Position numbers and translations under genes: made by a program. DNA of 64,000 bases from Nocardioides sp. zg-1228 (lineage in GTDB: Bacteria > Actinomycetota > Actinomycetes > Propionibacteriales > Nocardioidaceae), in assembly GCF_017086465.1 (NCBI RefSeq), contig NZ_CP070961.1, positions 3,968,001 to 4,032,000 of the forward strand, in the 5' to 3' direction. Below are positions 1-7,789 of this stretch, piece after piece; the stretch's first letter is position 1, and every line of letters begins with the position of its first letter. The notes under the pieces were generated by a model. That model ran no database searches, had not been told where the DNA came from, and saw only the letters and a program-made list of their open reading frames with translations.

Positions 1-749
1 TCGAGGGCGAAGGACGAGGTCGCGAGGGTGGTGCCGTCCGGGGCCCAGGCCACGTGCCCCTGGGGCGGCGCGTCCAGCTCGCCCACCTGCTCGCCGGTCA
101 CGGTGTCGTGGAGGCTCGCCGGAGCGTCGGACGCGGCCACGGCCAGCGTCGGCGAGCGCGGGGACCACGCGACCGCCACGGCGTCGCCCCCGGCGTCGAT
201 CCCGGGCTCGACCGCGGCCACCTCCGCCGGGTCGGCGACCGACCAGAGGCGTACGACGCCGTCGGCTCCCGCCCCGGCGAGGGTGTCGCCGTCCGGTGAG
301 AACTCGAGGTCGCGCAGACTGCCGCCCGCGGCGTCCTGGACGACGGCGGCGTCGTAGGCCTCGACCGAGCCGACCTCCTCGCCGGTCGTGTCGTCGAGGA
401 GGACCACCGACACGGTCCCGCCGTCGATCCGGTCGGTCGCGACGAGCCCGGCGGTGCTCCACGCGACCACGCCGCCCCCGTCCCACCGCCCGTCGAGGGT
501 CCCCTCGCCGGTGGACCACACGCACAGCTCGCCGTCGCACGGCACCGCGAGTCGCGCACCGTCGGGGCTCAGCGCCGCGGAGTCGCCGGTGAACGCCACG
601 CCGGGCACCTGCGCCACGTCACCCGACCCGGCGTCACCACCGTCACCGCCCCCGCTGCGGTCCGCCTCGGGCCCGTCGCCGGAGGAGCAGCCGGCGAGCG
701 CCAGGGCCGCCACGGTCAGCACCGCCGCCACGGGGAGGCCCGACCTCAT
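1..749 (-). CDS. Beta-propeller (WD40-type) lipoprotein, 3' end outside window
   Basis: The reading frame starts at an ATG that overlaps the stop of the upstream gene (ATGA) and runs off the left edge, so about 249 residues are visible. The N-terminus is a lipoprotein signal with lipobox LAGC (Cys21), followed by a Gly/Asp-rich linker. The rest holds propeller-like repeats: LEFSPDGDTLAGAGADG then VVRLWS, VAWSPRSPTLAVAASD, and HVAWAPDGTTLA. WD40 and related propellers act as binding platforms; no catalytic function can be assigned. It is the last visible gene of a four-gene overlapping operon with WXG-type proteins, so an accessory or protective role on the outer face of the membrane is possible (inference). 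Confidence 0.75.
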   Translation of the reverse strand, partial: MRSGLPVAAVLTVAALALAGCSSGDGPEADRSGGGDGGDAGSGDVAQVPGVAFTGDSAALSPDGARLAVPCDGELCVWSTGEGTLDGRWDGGGVVAWSTAGLVATDRIDGGTVSVVLLDDTTGEEVGSVEAYDAAVVQDAAGGSLRDLEFSPDGDTLAGAGADGVVRLWSVADPAEVAAVEPGIDAGGDAVAVAWSPRSPTLAVAASDAPASLHDTVTGEQVGELDAPPQGHVAWAPDGTTLATSSFAL

Positions 750-1285
750 GCACGCACCAGGCCGCTGACGTCGAACCACGCCTCGCTGCCGTCGTCACAC
801 TCATGCCGGTCGAGCGAGCGGCCGTGGACGGTCAGGAGGCTCTGCTGCCGCGAGGTCCGCCGGTCGGCACGCAGCACGTCGTACTCGTCACTGACCCGCA
901 GCACGCTCCACGGGCGCTCGCGGGTGCCGTCGCCGGTGCTCCGGATCGACTCGAGCGCCAGCGCCTGGAGGGTGCGCTCGGCGCGCACCCGGGCGTCGTC
1001 GCCGAGCCCGGCGTGTGCGGCGGCGAGCGCCGCGTGCGCCGACGGCGAGAAGAACGCGCCCGGCATCGCGGCATGCACGAGCGAGGCCGCCTCGGCATGG
1101 TCACCGCGAGCGAGGGCCGGGCCCGCGAGGGCGACCACGTCGAGGCCCGGATCGAACCCGGCCGAACCGCGTACGGCCTCGCGCAGCGCCGCGAGGTCGG
1201 CGGCCGACCGGGTGCGGGCCCACACCAGCGCGAGGTCGGACAGTGCCGGCCCGTCGGGCGGGGGGTGCGCGGTGTGCGCGCTCAT
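746..1285 (-). CDS. DUF4919-like protein
   Basis: This 179-residue protein has no signal peptide. The N-terminal two thirds are Ala-rich and helical, with TPR-like spacing. The C-terminus (about residues 120-176) carries STGDGTRERPWSVLRVSDEYDVLR, QSLL and a final W-F-D-V block. This resembles the DUF4919 family pattern (GDG-x-PxxAfxVisvdEEYdlL...QSL...YFnV), a recognition made from memory. It overlaps its neighbours by 4 bp on both sides (ATGA), so it is translationally coupled to the metallopeptidase upstream and the lipoprotein downstream. The placement directly after a putative toxin would suit an immunity or chaperone role, but that is inference. Confidence 0.7.
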   Translation of the reverse strand: MSAHTAHPPPDGPALSDLALVWARTRSAADLAALREAVRGSAGFDPGLDVVALAGPALARGDHAEAASLVHAAMPGAFFSPSAHAALAAAHAGLGDDARVRAERTLQALALESIRSTGDGTRERPWSVLRVSDEYDVLRADRRTSRQQSLLTVHGRSLDRHECDDGSEAWFDVSGLVRA

Positions 1286-2340
1286 CGTGCGTCCTTCCTG
1301 ATCCGGTCGAGGTCGTCCTTGTCGAGGTCGTCGAGGTAGTCGCCACCGGTCTCACGGGCGTCCCTCTCGACGGGCTGGTCACGATAGGCCTCGAAGCCGT
1401 CGACCTTCGATGTCTTGTAGTCGTCGAAGTTGTCGCGCCACTGCTCGACCTCCTCCTGGCTGACGCCGGGGGGTCCGTCGTAGTCCTCCCACCACCACCA
1501 GGGCAGGTCGTCGACCGCCTTGTGCTGCTCGGCGTGGCGGACCTCGTGGGCGACCGTGCCGAGGATGGTGGGGTCGTCGAGGTTGCCCTCGTCGATGCGC
1601 AGCACCCGGTCGCTCTCGCTCCAGCTGCCGCGGGAGTCGGTGGAGGGGTCGTCGTCCTTGCCGTCGCCGTTCCGGTCCTCGAGGTCCTCGATGCGCACCT
1701 CGAAGTCGTCCACGCCGGCGTCGCGGGCCTGCTGCTCGGCGATGTGCGTCAGCACCCGACGGCGCTCGGCGTCGGACATCGAGGCCCAGTCGCGCGCGAC
1801 CTCGGGGTCGGCGACGTACTCCGGGCCGTCGTCGCTGAAGGACCCCTGCGGACGGGCGGCCACGAGCGCCGAGTCGACGGCGTAGGCCTGGTCGAGGGCG
1901 TCGCCCACCCGCGCCGCCAGGGCGGACACCGCGCTCTGGCGGATCGCAAGGTGCTCGCGCGCCTCGAACTGGTTGTCGAAGGTGCGCCGCGGCCCGACGT
2001 CGCTGACGGTGCCGGCGGCGTCGACGGCCAGGTCCTGCGCCGCCGCGTCGCTGAGGATGTCCTGCACGGCCTGCTCGATCCGGGTGACCTGGCCGATCTG
2101 GGCGTAGACCTCGCGCTCGAAGCGGGCCAGGCCGTCGATGTGCCTCGTCATCTGGGCCACGAGCCCCACCTGCCGGGTCAGGGCGGACAACCGCGCGAGG
2201 CCCGTCCAGCCGGCGGGGACCGCGTCGGACTCCACGGCGTCGCGGGCCTTCTCCAGGGACAGGATGTCGACGCGGAGCGCGTCGCTCGCCGCCCTCACGC
2301 CCGCGGCGCGCCAGGACCTCAGGTCGCCGAAGGTGATCAT
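1282..2340 (-). CDS. WXG-domain protein with C-terminal zinc-peptidase motif (putative T7SS effector)
   Basis: This 352-residue protein starts at the ATG overlapping the stop of the upstream gene (TGATG). Residues 1-120 are helical with a W45-T-G47 turn, the hallmark of WXG/LXG-type secretion domains. Residues 130-250 form a charged linker. Near the C-terminus is HEVRH (265-269) in the context TVAHEVRHAEQHK, followed by the P-x-E-x-x-A motif around E325. This gives an HExxH...E gluzincin-like ligand set. There is no Sec signal. The architecture matches polymorphic toxins exported by type VII systems. A DUF4157-like core peptidase is an alternative for the C-terminus. The motifs are visible; toxicity and export are inferred. 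Confidence 0.7.
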   Translation of the reverse strand: MITFGDLRSWRAAGVRAASDALRVDILSLEKARDAVESDAVPAGWTGLARLSALTRQVGLVAQMTRHIDGLARFEREVYAQIGQVTRIEQAVQDILSDAAAQDLAVDAAGTVSDVGPRRTFDNQFEAREHLAIRQSAVSALAARVGDALDQAYAVDSALVAARPQGSFSDDGPEYVADPEVARDWASMSDAERRRVLTHIAEQQARDAGVDDFEVRIEDLEDRNGDGKDDDPSTDSRGSWSESDRVLRIDEGNLDDPTILGTVAHEVRHAEQHKAVDDLPWWWWEDYDGPPGVSQEEVEQWRDNFDDYKTSKVDGFEAYRDQPVERDARETGGDYLDDLDKDDLDRIRKDAR

Positions 2341-2651
2341 CACCTGCCTCCCACGAAGCTGCGCAGCCACTCCTGGAACGCCTGGGCCTTCGCGTCGGCG
2401 GCCTCCGCGTCGGTGGCTGCCGCCTCGAGTCCGTCGGCGAAGTCGTCGACCGACGACGCCCATCCGTCGATGCCCTCGTCCCACGCGGTGGCGAACTTCG
2501 GCATCACGCTCGCGGTGCTGCTGCCGGGGAGCGCACCCCCGAGCGTTGCGACGGCGTCCGAGGCGTCCGCCGCCCGGGCGTCCTTGGCCGCGGAGCGGAG
2601 GTCGCTCGCGGTGCTCCGGAGCTCGGCGGGCTCCACCTGGTAGGTCGACAT
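2340..2651 (-). CDS. WXG100/EspC-like small helical protein
   Basis: The start at 2651 gives 103 residues, the usual WXG100/ESX-target size. A longer frame upstream adds only low-complexity residues. The protein is almost entirely helical: residues 1-45 and 60-103 form two amphipathic helices separated by a Gly/Pro-containing turn, with W at GIDGWASS rather than a strict WXG. No signal peptide or membrane segment is present. The stop codon overlaps the start of the WXG-peptidase gene by one base. In ESX-like systems such small partners pair with a longer effector; here the partner would be the next gene. No ESX core component is present in the window. Confidence 0.65.
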   Translation of the reverse strand: MSTYQVEPAELRSTASDLRSAAKDARAADASDAVATLGGALPGSSTASVMPKFATAWDEGIDGWASSVDDFADGLEAAATDAEAADAKAQAFQEWLRSFVGGR

Positions 2652-2712
2652 GGAGAGTGGATGCCCCGCCGCGCCGCGCGCCAAACCGCGGCGACCAGCG
2701 CCTGTGGACGAC

Positions 2713-3303
2713 TCAGGAGACCCAGGGAGGCGTCCAGCCGTCGGGCGGGTCCTCGCCGACGCGCCGGTCGACGGCCTCGCGCAGCAGGTCGGCGTGGCCG
2801 GTGTGCCGGGCGTACTCCTCCAGCAGGTCGAGGAGCAGGCGGCGCAGGCGCGGGTGGTGGCCGTCCCCGTCGTCGACGTGGGCGAGGAGGTCCAGGCCGC
2901 CCTCGGCGAGGGCCGCCTCGATCCGGGCGGTGTTGCGCACGACCGCGTCGTCGTAGGCGGCGTACGTCTCGGCGGCGCCCAGCCGGTCGGTGGTGAACTC
3001 CCAGTCGTCGGTGCCGTCGTGGCCGAGCGAGCGCCACGGCTCGTCGAGCACCTCGCCGCGGAGCTTGGTCGTCAGGTAGTAGTCCTCGGCCATCGCCAGG
3101 TGGAGCAGCAGGCCGCCGAGGGAGAGCGCGGACGACGGCAGTCGATGCCGCAGGCCCGCCTCGTCGAGACCGTCGGCCTTCCACCGCAGCGTCGCGCGCT
3201 GACGGGCGAGCGCGCCGACCACGTGCTCGGCCTCGGTGCCGTCGATCGGCGGCTCCCACGGCGGCGGGACCCAGGTGTCGTGCTCGTCGTCCTCGGTGCT
3301 CAT
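2713..3303 (-). CDS. DinB/DUF664-family protein (mycothiol-dependent type)
   Basis: This 196-residue protein matches the four-helix DinB/DUF664 fold. Residues 30-60 carry the VVGALARQRATLRWKADGL helix; LLLHLAMAEDYYL supplies the first metal-ligand His; EEYARHTGHADLLREAVDRR near the C-terminus supplies the two others. Family members are mycothiol- or bacillithiol-dependent transferases or detoxifying metalloenzymes. The substrate cannot be told from sequence. TACGGT sits 6 nt before the ATG and there is no Shine-Dalgarno, suggesting a leaderless mRNA. It lies 61 bp upstream of the WXG100-like gene on the same strand, so co-transcription is possible. Confidence 0.85.
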   Translation of the reverse strand: MSTEDDEHDTWVPPPWEPPIDGTEAEHVVGALARQRATLRWKADGLDEAGLRHRLPSSALSLGGLLLHLAMAEDYYLTTKLRGEVLDEPWRSLGHDGTDDWEFTTDRLGAAETYAAYDDAVVRNTARIEAALAEGGLDLLAHVDDGDGHHPRLRRLLLDLLEEYARHTGHADLLREAVDRRVGEDPPDGWTPPWVS

Positions 3304-3397
3304 GCCGGGACCGTAGACCCGGTTGCGGACGTTCCGCGACCGGTTCACCGGGCACGGGGTGTGGACACCGATGCGCGCCTCGCGCCATGGTGTGCGG

Positions 3398-4522
3398 ATG
3401 CGACGACTCGGCGTCACCCTCACCTCAGCCCTCACCTCAGCCCTCACCTCAGCGCTGGCCCTCGCGCTCGCCCTCCCGGCGACCGCGGCGCCGCCCGGCG
3501 CTTCCCCCGGCGCTTCCCCCGACGCCAGGCCCGGTGGGCCCGACCCGTTCCGCGACGGGTGGTCCGAGACCGTGGTCGACGCCGACCAGAACCTCCGCGG
3601 CCTGGCCGCCGTGAGCCGCAGCGAGGCGTGGGTGACGGGCGAGAGCCTGACCGACGGTGGGCCCGCCCGGGTCTTCCGCACGACCGACCGCGGCCGGACG
3701 TGGGTCGACGTGAGCCCCGAGCTCACCGAGGACCTGTCGTTCCGCGACGTCGAGGTCCACGGTCGCGTGGCCCACGTCCTGGCGATCGGTCCCGGCGAGG
3801 CCTCGCGGATCTACCGCTCCACCGACGGCGGTGCCAGCTGGACCGAGGCGTTCCGCAACACCGACGAGGATGCGTTCTACGACTGCATGGCCTTCTACGG
3901 CGGGGGCAAGCGCGGCCTGGCCGTCAGCGACCCCGTCGACGGCAAGCTCCGCATGCTGTCCACGGCGGACCGCGGCCGGAGCTGGTCGGTGCTGCCCAGC
4001 AGGGGCATGCCGGCCTCGGACGGCGAGTTCGGCTTCGCCGCCAGCGGCGACTGCCTGGTCACCGCCGGCCGGTCGGCGTTCCTGATCACCGGCGGCAAGC
4101 GCTCGCGCGTGCTGCGCTCCGACGACCGTGGACTGACCTGGACCGCCACCCCCTCCGGCATCCCGGCCGGTGAGGCCGCCGGCGGGTTCGCCGGCGACTT
4201 CGCCTCGCCCCGCCACGGCATCGCGGTCGGTGGCGACTTCGCCGACGCCGACGACACCGAGGACACGACGGCCTTCACCCGCGACGGTCGCACGTGGACC
4301 GTCGGCGCCGACCTGAGGCACGTCGGCGAGGACGTGTCCTTCCTGCGCGGCACCCGCTACGCCGTCGCCACCGGCGACTACGGCGGCTCGGCCGGATCGA
4401 GCATCACCTCCGACGGCGGGGCCACGTGGAAGCGCGTCAGCACGCTGGGCTACCACGCCATCGAGTGCGTCGCGACGGTGTGCTGGGCGGCAGGGTCGAA
4501 GGGCCGCGTCGGGCGCGGCTGA
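3398..4522 (+). CDS. Secreted Asp-box (BNR) repeat beta-propeller protein
   Basis: The start at 3398 gives 374 residues beginning with a clear Sec signal (MRRLG then a repeated TSAL run and ALALALPATA, cleaved near residue 31). At least six Asp-box motifs of the form S/T-x-D-x-G-x-T/S-W follow: TTDRGRTW, STDGGASW, STADRGRSW, SDDRGLTW, RDGRTW, SDGGATW. Such motifs occur in sialidases and in YCF48-type propellers. Arg-triad sialidase residues are not evident, so an extracellular binding or structural propeller is more likely than a glycosidase. The signal-peptide codons contain a short direct repeat (about 3415-3450). CATGGT lies 6 nt upstream of the ATG, consistent with a leaderless start. Confidence 0.8.
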   Translation: MRRLGVTLTSALTSALTSALALALALPATAAPPGASPGASPDARPGGPDPFRDGWSETVVDADQNLRGLAAVSRSEAWVTGESLTDGGPARVFRTTDRGRTWVDVSPELTEDLSFRDVEVHGRVAHVLAIGPGEASRIYRSTDGGASWTEAFRNTDEDAFYDCMAFYGGGKRGLAVSDPVDGKLRMLSTADRGRSWSVLPSRGMPASDGEFGFAASGDCLVTAGRSAFLITGGKRSRVLRSDDRGLTWTATPSGIPAGEAAGGFAGDFASPRHGIAVGGDFADADDTEDTTAFTRDGRTWTVGADLRHVGEDVSFLRGTRYAVATGDYGGSAGSSITSDGGATWKRVSTLGYHAIECVATVCWAAGSKGRVGRG

Positions 4523-4553
4523 GTCGCGTACGCCGTCTCGCTAGGGTCGAGGG

Positions 4554-4871
4554 ATGGCCGACCTCTCCCGCGTCCCGACCGCCCCCCTGCTCGCCGCCGG
4601 CCTCGTCGGTGGTTTCACGCTCGCCCAGCGCACCGGCGTACGACCCCTCGGCGGGGCCGCGATGCTCGGCGCCAACGTGCTCGCCGCGCGCCAGTGGTAC
4701 GCCGTCGGCGGCGCGCCGCTGGTGGCCGGGCTGAGCGCGGCCTACTGGACCGCCATGGGCGTCTCGCACCCGCTCGCGAAGAAGGTCGGCACCTGGCCGT
4801 CCGTCCTCGGCGTCACCGCCGCGGCCTCCGGCGCGGCGTGGCTGCTCGCCGACCGTCGCGCCCGCCCCTGA
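4554..4871 (+). CDS. Small hydrophobic membrane protein
   Basis: This 105-residue protein is dominated by three or four hydrophobic stretches (about residues 9-27, 33-48, 52-68, 82-98) with a basic C-terminus (ADRRARP). I do not recognise a family. TAGGGT lies exactly 6 nt before the ATG and no Shine-Dalgarno is present, the leaderless pattern shared with many single genes in this window. It converges on a DUF1059 gene, with a long hairpin between the two stops. Confidence 0.7.
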   Translation: MADLSRVPTAPLLAAGLVGGFTLAQRTGVRPLGGAAMLGANVLAARQWYAVGGAPLVAGLSAAYWTAMGVSHPLAKKVGTWPSVLGVTAAASGAAWLLADRRARP

Positions 4872-4894
4872 CGGTCGCTCCCCCCGCCCGCCCG

Positions 4895-4990
4895 TGATGG
4901 TTCATCAAGGTATGTAGGGCAACCCGCACTTCCCACGGTCCACTCGCCGTGGGAAGTGCGGGTCCAGCGACATACCTTGATGAACCGTCA
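4895..4990. repeat. Long imperfect inverted repeat between convergent genes
   Basis: Positions 4895-4915 pair with 4970-4990 (20 of 21 bases). Positions 4922-4938 pair perfectly with 4947-4963. A 6-nt internal loop (4916-4921 against 4964-4969) separates the two helices, and the apical loop is 8 nt. The distal arm contains the stop codon of the convergent gene. No U-tract follows on either strand, so it is not a classical intrinsic terminator. A bidirectional transcription end, a REP-like or MITE-like element, or a structured small RNA are all possible. Confidence 0.9.
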
Positions 4991-5224
4991 GTCGTCGGGG
5001 AGTGCGGCGAAGGCGGCCTGCATCTCGCGGTACCAGCCGAGCGACCGCTTGGGGTGACGCCAGCGGCCCTTCATCTCCTTGCGGGCCGGCAGGTGGGCCT
5101 CGTCGCCCTCCTTCTCGGCCTCCTTGAGGTGCGTGTCCTGCGCGACGATCACGTCGTCGTGGGTCTCGCCGCGGTGGGCGAGGTCGCACGGGCCGCCGAG
5201 CTGGCGGCAGGTCATGGTCTTCAT
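4988..5224 (-). CDS. DUF1059-type small protein
   Basis: This 78-residue protein begins MKTMTCRQLGGPCDLAHRGE, matching the DUF1059 pattern of a short Cys-containing head (C6, C13) followed by a helical segment (VIVAQDTHLKEAEKEG). The C-terminus ends in a basic and aromatic stretch (RWRHPKRSLGWYREMQ) longer than the minimal family. A strong AAGGAGGAGG Shine-Dalgarno fixes the start. The family is thought to bind metal through Cys/His, but its function is unknown. The stop codon is embedded in the distal arm of the long inverted repeat. Confidence 0.8.
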   Translation of the reverse strand: MKTMTCRQLGGPCDLAHRGETHDDVIVAQDTHLKEAEKEGDEAHLPARKEMKGRWRHPKRSLGWYREMQAAFAALPDD

Positions 5225-5378
5225 GCCGTCCTCCTCCTTCGTGTTGGTGGTGACTCTGCCCGGTCGACGAGCGGGACGCCACGGACGTGACACGCGGCGT
5301 CGCGGCGCGGGCCCTCGCGTGCCCTGCGCATGGCCGACCACGCCGGTAGAGTCGACGCCTCGGACAGGGGGCGCGCAC

Positions 5379-6782
5379 ATGGCGAGGTCACGCAGCGTCG
5401 CGGGCGGGTGGCTGGTCGTCGTCTGCTGCCTCTCGCAGTTCCTGCACACCGTCTACGGCAGCGTCGCCAACATCGCCCTGCCCGACATCTCGCGCGACCT
5501 CGGCGCCGGACTGGGCTCCCTGCAGTGGGTGGTGAGCGCCTACGTGCTGAGCCTGGCGAGCCTGTTGGTCTTCGCGGGCAACCTCGCCGACCGCATCGGC
5601 CGACGGCGCGTGCTCGTGCTGGGCAACGTGGTGATGGTCGTCGGCTCGATCGTCTGCGCCCTCAGCACCTCGGTGCCATCGCTCGTCGTCGGGCGGGTCG
5701 TCCAGGGTGTCGGCAGCGCCCTGATCGCGCCGGCCGGCCTGTCCCTGCTGGCGGCGGCGTTCCCCGAGACCGCCCGGCGCGCCGTCGCGGTGATGTGGTG
5801 GACGACGATCGGCACCGCGTCGCTCGCCGCGGGCCCGATCCTCGGCGGTCTGCTCGTCAAGGACCTCGGCTGGACATCGGTCTTCTGGGCCGGGGTGCCG
5901 CTGGGGGGGGTCGCGTCAGTCCTCGCGGTCGCGCTCCTGCAGGAGTCGCGTTCCGAGCGCCCGACCCCGTTCGACGGTGTCGGCCAAGTACTGCTGACCC
6001 TCCTCCTCGCCGCGGTCGCGTTCACCCTCATCGAAGGGTCGCACCTCGGGTGGACGTCCGCGCCGGTGCTCGCTGCCGCCCTCGTCGCCGTCGCCTCACT
6101 GGTCGCCCTCGCGCCCTACGAGCTGCGCCGCTCCGACCCGCTGCTGCCGCTGCACCTGCTGGGCGACCGGCCGTTCGTCACCGCGCTGTCCATGGCGGTG
6201 GCGGGCTACCTCGCGCTCGCGGGCCTGCTGTTCGTCAACACGTTCTACCTGCAGTCCGAGCGCGGGCTGGACGCCACGCAGGCCGGTCTCATGACGATCC
6301 CGCTGGCCGCGGGCGCCACCGCCTCGGCCCTCCTGGCGGCGCGCCTCGTGGCCGGCGGCCACTCCCGTGCGGCACTGGTCGCCAGCGGCGTGCTCATCGC
6401 CCTCGGCGCCGGAGGTCTGTGGACGACCGAGTCGGCGGCGCTGTGGACGGTCGTCGTCCCCTACTTCGTCTTCGGTCTCGGGTTCGGCCTCATCGCCGAT
6501 CCCGTCAGCGTCACCGCGCTCTCCGAGCTGCCGACCGCGGAGGCGGGGCTGGCGTCCAGCCTCATCTCCACCTCCAAGCAGACCGGCCAGCTGATCGGCA
6601 TCGCCGGCGTCGGCTCGATCCTCGCCATACCGCAGACGTCGTCGGACGCACTGGCGTTCGACCACATGGGCGGGTGGGTGTGGGCGGTGCTGCTGGTCGC
6701 CGGGGTGCTCATCGCCGGGCTCGCGCTCAGCACGCCTCGCGAGCGGATCGCCGTGCCCCACAAGCCGCCCGTCCACCACTGA
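5379..6782 (+). CDS. MFS drug:H+ antiporter, DHA2 (EmrB/QacA) type
   Basis: This 467-residue protein has about 14 predicted membrane spans. MFS signatures are present: motif A NLADRIGRRRVLVLG around residues 67-81, and the motif-C-like GPILGGLL after the fifth span, typical of drug antiporters. The N-terminal ALPDISRDLG then LQWVVSAYVLS is characteristic of the EmrB/QacA family. It probably exports a hydrophobic toxicant across the cytoplasmic membrane using the proton gradient. The ATG is preceded by a weak purine-rich stretch (ACAGGGGG). No regulator of the TetR or MarR type sits beside it. The substrate is unknown. Confidence 0.9.
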   Translation: MARSRSVAGGWLVVVCCLSQFLHTVYGSVANIALPDISRDLGAGLGSLQWVVSAYVLSLASLLVFAGNLADRIGRRRVLVLGNVVMVVGSIVCALSTSVPSLVVGRVVQGVGSALIAPAGLSLLAAAFPETARRAVAVMWWTTIGTASLAAGPILGGLLVKDLGWTSVFWAGVPLGGVASVLAVALLQESRSERPTPFDGVGQVLLTLLLAAVAFTLIEGSHLGWTSAPVLAAALVAVASLVALAPYELRRSDPLLPLHLLGDRPFVTALSMAVAGYLALAGLLFVNTFYLQSERGLDATQAGLMTIPLAAGATASALLAARLVAGGHSRAALVASGVLIALGAGGLWTTESAALWTVVVPYFVFGLGFGLIADPVSVTALSELPTAEAGLASSLISTSKQTGQLIGIAGVGSILAIPQTSSDALAFDHMGGWVWAVLLVAGVLIAGLALSTPRERIAVPHKPPVHH

Positions 6783-6817
6783 CCGCCTCCACCGGGCCGT
6801 CCGCGCCACGGCGCTCG

Positions 6818-7690
6818 TCACGACCTCGCTGCGTCGCCCTCGCGCCGCACGACCTGCTCCAGCACGGCAGGATCGGCGCGGAAGGTGATCGCCCGGACCC
6901 GGCCGTCGGCCACCTCGAAGTCGAAGACGACGGCAGCCGCCCCGCGGTGGAACCACGCCGAGGCGGGACGGTCGCCGACGAAGACGGCCAGGGCCGCCTG
7001 GGCGCTGCCGTTGAAGAAGGTCGCCACCTCGTCGCGGCCCTCGATGGACGCGGGCGTGCCCATCAGGACGGCCGCCTCGTCGGCACCGACCACCGCGTCG
7101 GGCGCGAGCAGCCGCAGCAGCCGCTGGAAGTCGCCGCCCCGGGCCGCGGCCATGAACGCGTCGACCACCTCCCAGTCGGCCAGCGCGTCCTCCGGGGCGG
7201 GTTGGGACACCTTGGCGCGGGCCCGCGAGGCGAGCTTGCGGGCCGAGACCTCGGTGGTGTCGAGGACGGCGCCGATGGTCGCGAAGTCGAACCCGAAGCT
7301 GTCGTGCAGCACGAACGCGACCCGCTCGCGCGGCGACAACCGGTCGATCACCGCCTGGAGGGCGATCCCGACGGTGTCGGCGAGCGCGACGTCGTCCGCC
7401 GGGTCGGGCGGGGCCTCGACCCAGAGCTCGCCCGTCGCGTCGTCGAGCACGGGGTCCTCCACGGGGACGGGCGTACGCGCGCGGAGCCGGTCGAGGCACA
7501 GCCGGGTGGTGACGGTGGTGAGCCAGGCGGCCAGGTTGTCGATCTCGGTGCCGTCGCGGTCCGCGGCGCGCTCGAGCCGCAGCCAGGCCTGCTGGACGAC
7601 GTCCTCGCCCTCGGCGTGGTCGCCGAGCACCCGCGCGGCGAGCACGAGCAGCCGTGGCCGCTCGGCCTCGAAGGCCTCCGTCCGGTCCAT
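6818..7690 (-). CDS. ECF sigma factor with SnoaL-like C-terminal domain (SigJ/ECF41-like)
   Basis: This 290-residue protein has region 2 at about residues 8-70 (DHAEGEDVVQQAWLRLERA, NLAAWLTTVTTRLCLDRLR) and region 4 at about 110-165 (LSPRERVAFVLHDSFGFDFATIGAVL then KLASRARAKV). A SnoaL-like NTF2 domain runs from about 180 to 285. Such C-terminal extensions replace a membrane anti-sigma factor in the SigJ/ECF41/ECF56 groups. The strict WLPEP linker of ECF41 is absent. AAAGGTGG precedes the ATG. A candidate ECF41-type promoter lies about 40-65 bp upstream of the ATG, implying possible autoregulation. It is divergent from a lipoprotein hydrolase gene. Confidence 0.9.
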   Translation of the reverse strand: MDRTEAFEAERPRLLVLAARVLGDHAEGEDVVQQAWLRLERAADRDGTEIDNLAAWLTTVTTRLCLDRLRARTPVPVEDPVLDDATGELWVEAPPDPADDVALADTVGIALQAVIDRLSPRERVAFVLHDSFGFDFATIGAVLDTTEVSARKLASRARAKVSQPAPEDALADWEVVDAFMAAARGGDFQRLLRLLAPDAVVGADEAAVLMGTPASIEGRDEVATFFNGSAQAALAVFVGDRPASAWFHRGAAAVVFDFEVADGRVRAITFRADPAVLEQVVRREGDAARS

Positions 7691-7728
7691 GGGTCCACCT
7701 TTGCGCGTGCACGACGTCTCGACCAGTC

Positions 7729-7755
7729 GACGCACCAGCGGCCGCGGACGTGACA
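7729..7755 (-). promoter_or_regulatory. Candidate ECF41-type promoter upstream of the ECF sigma gene
   Basis: On the minus strand TGTCACG (7755-7749) is followed after exactly 16 nt by CGTC (7732-7729). The published ECF41 consensus is TGTCACA-N16-CGTC. It precedes the ATG of the sigma gene (7690) by about 39 nt. One mismatch in the -35 element. Confidence 0.5.
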
Positions 7756-7789
7756 CCCGCGCGACCGGCCGCCTTGCACACTGGAGGAC

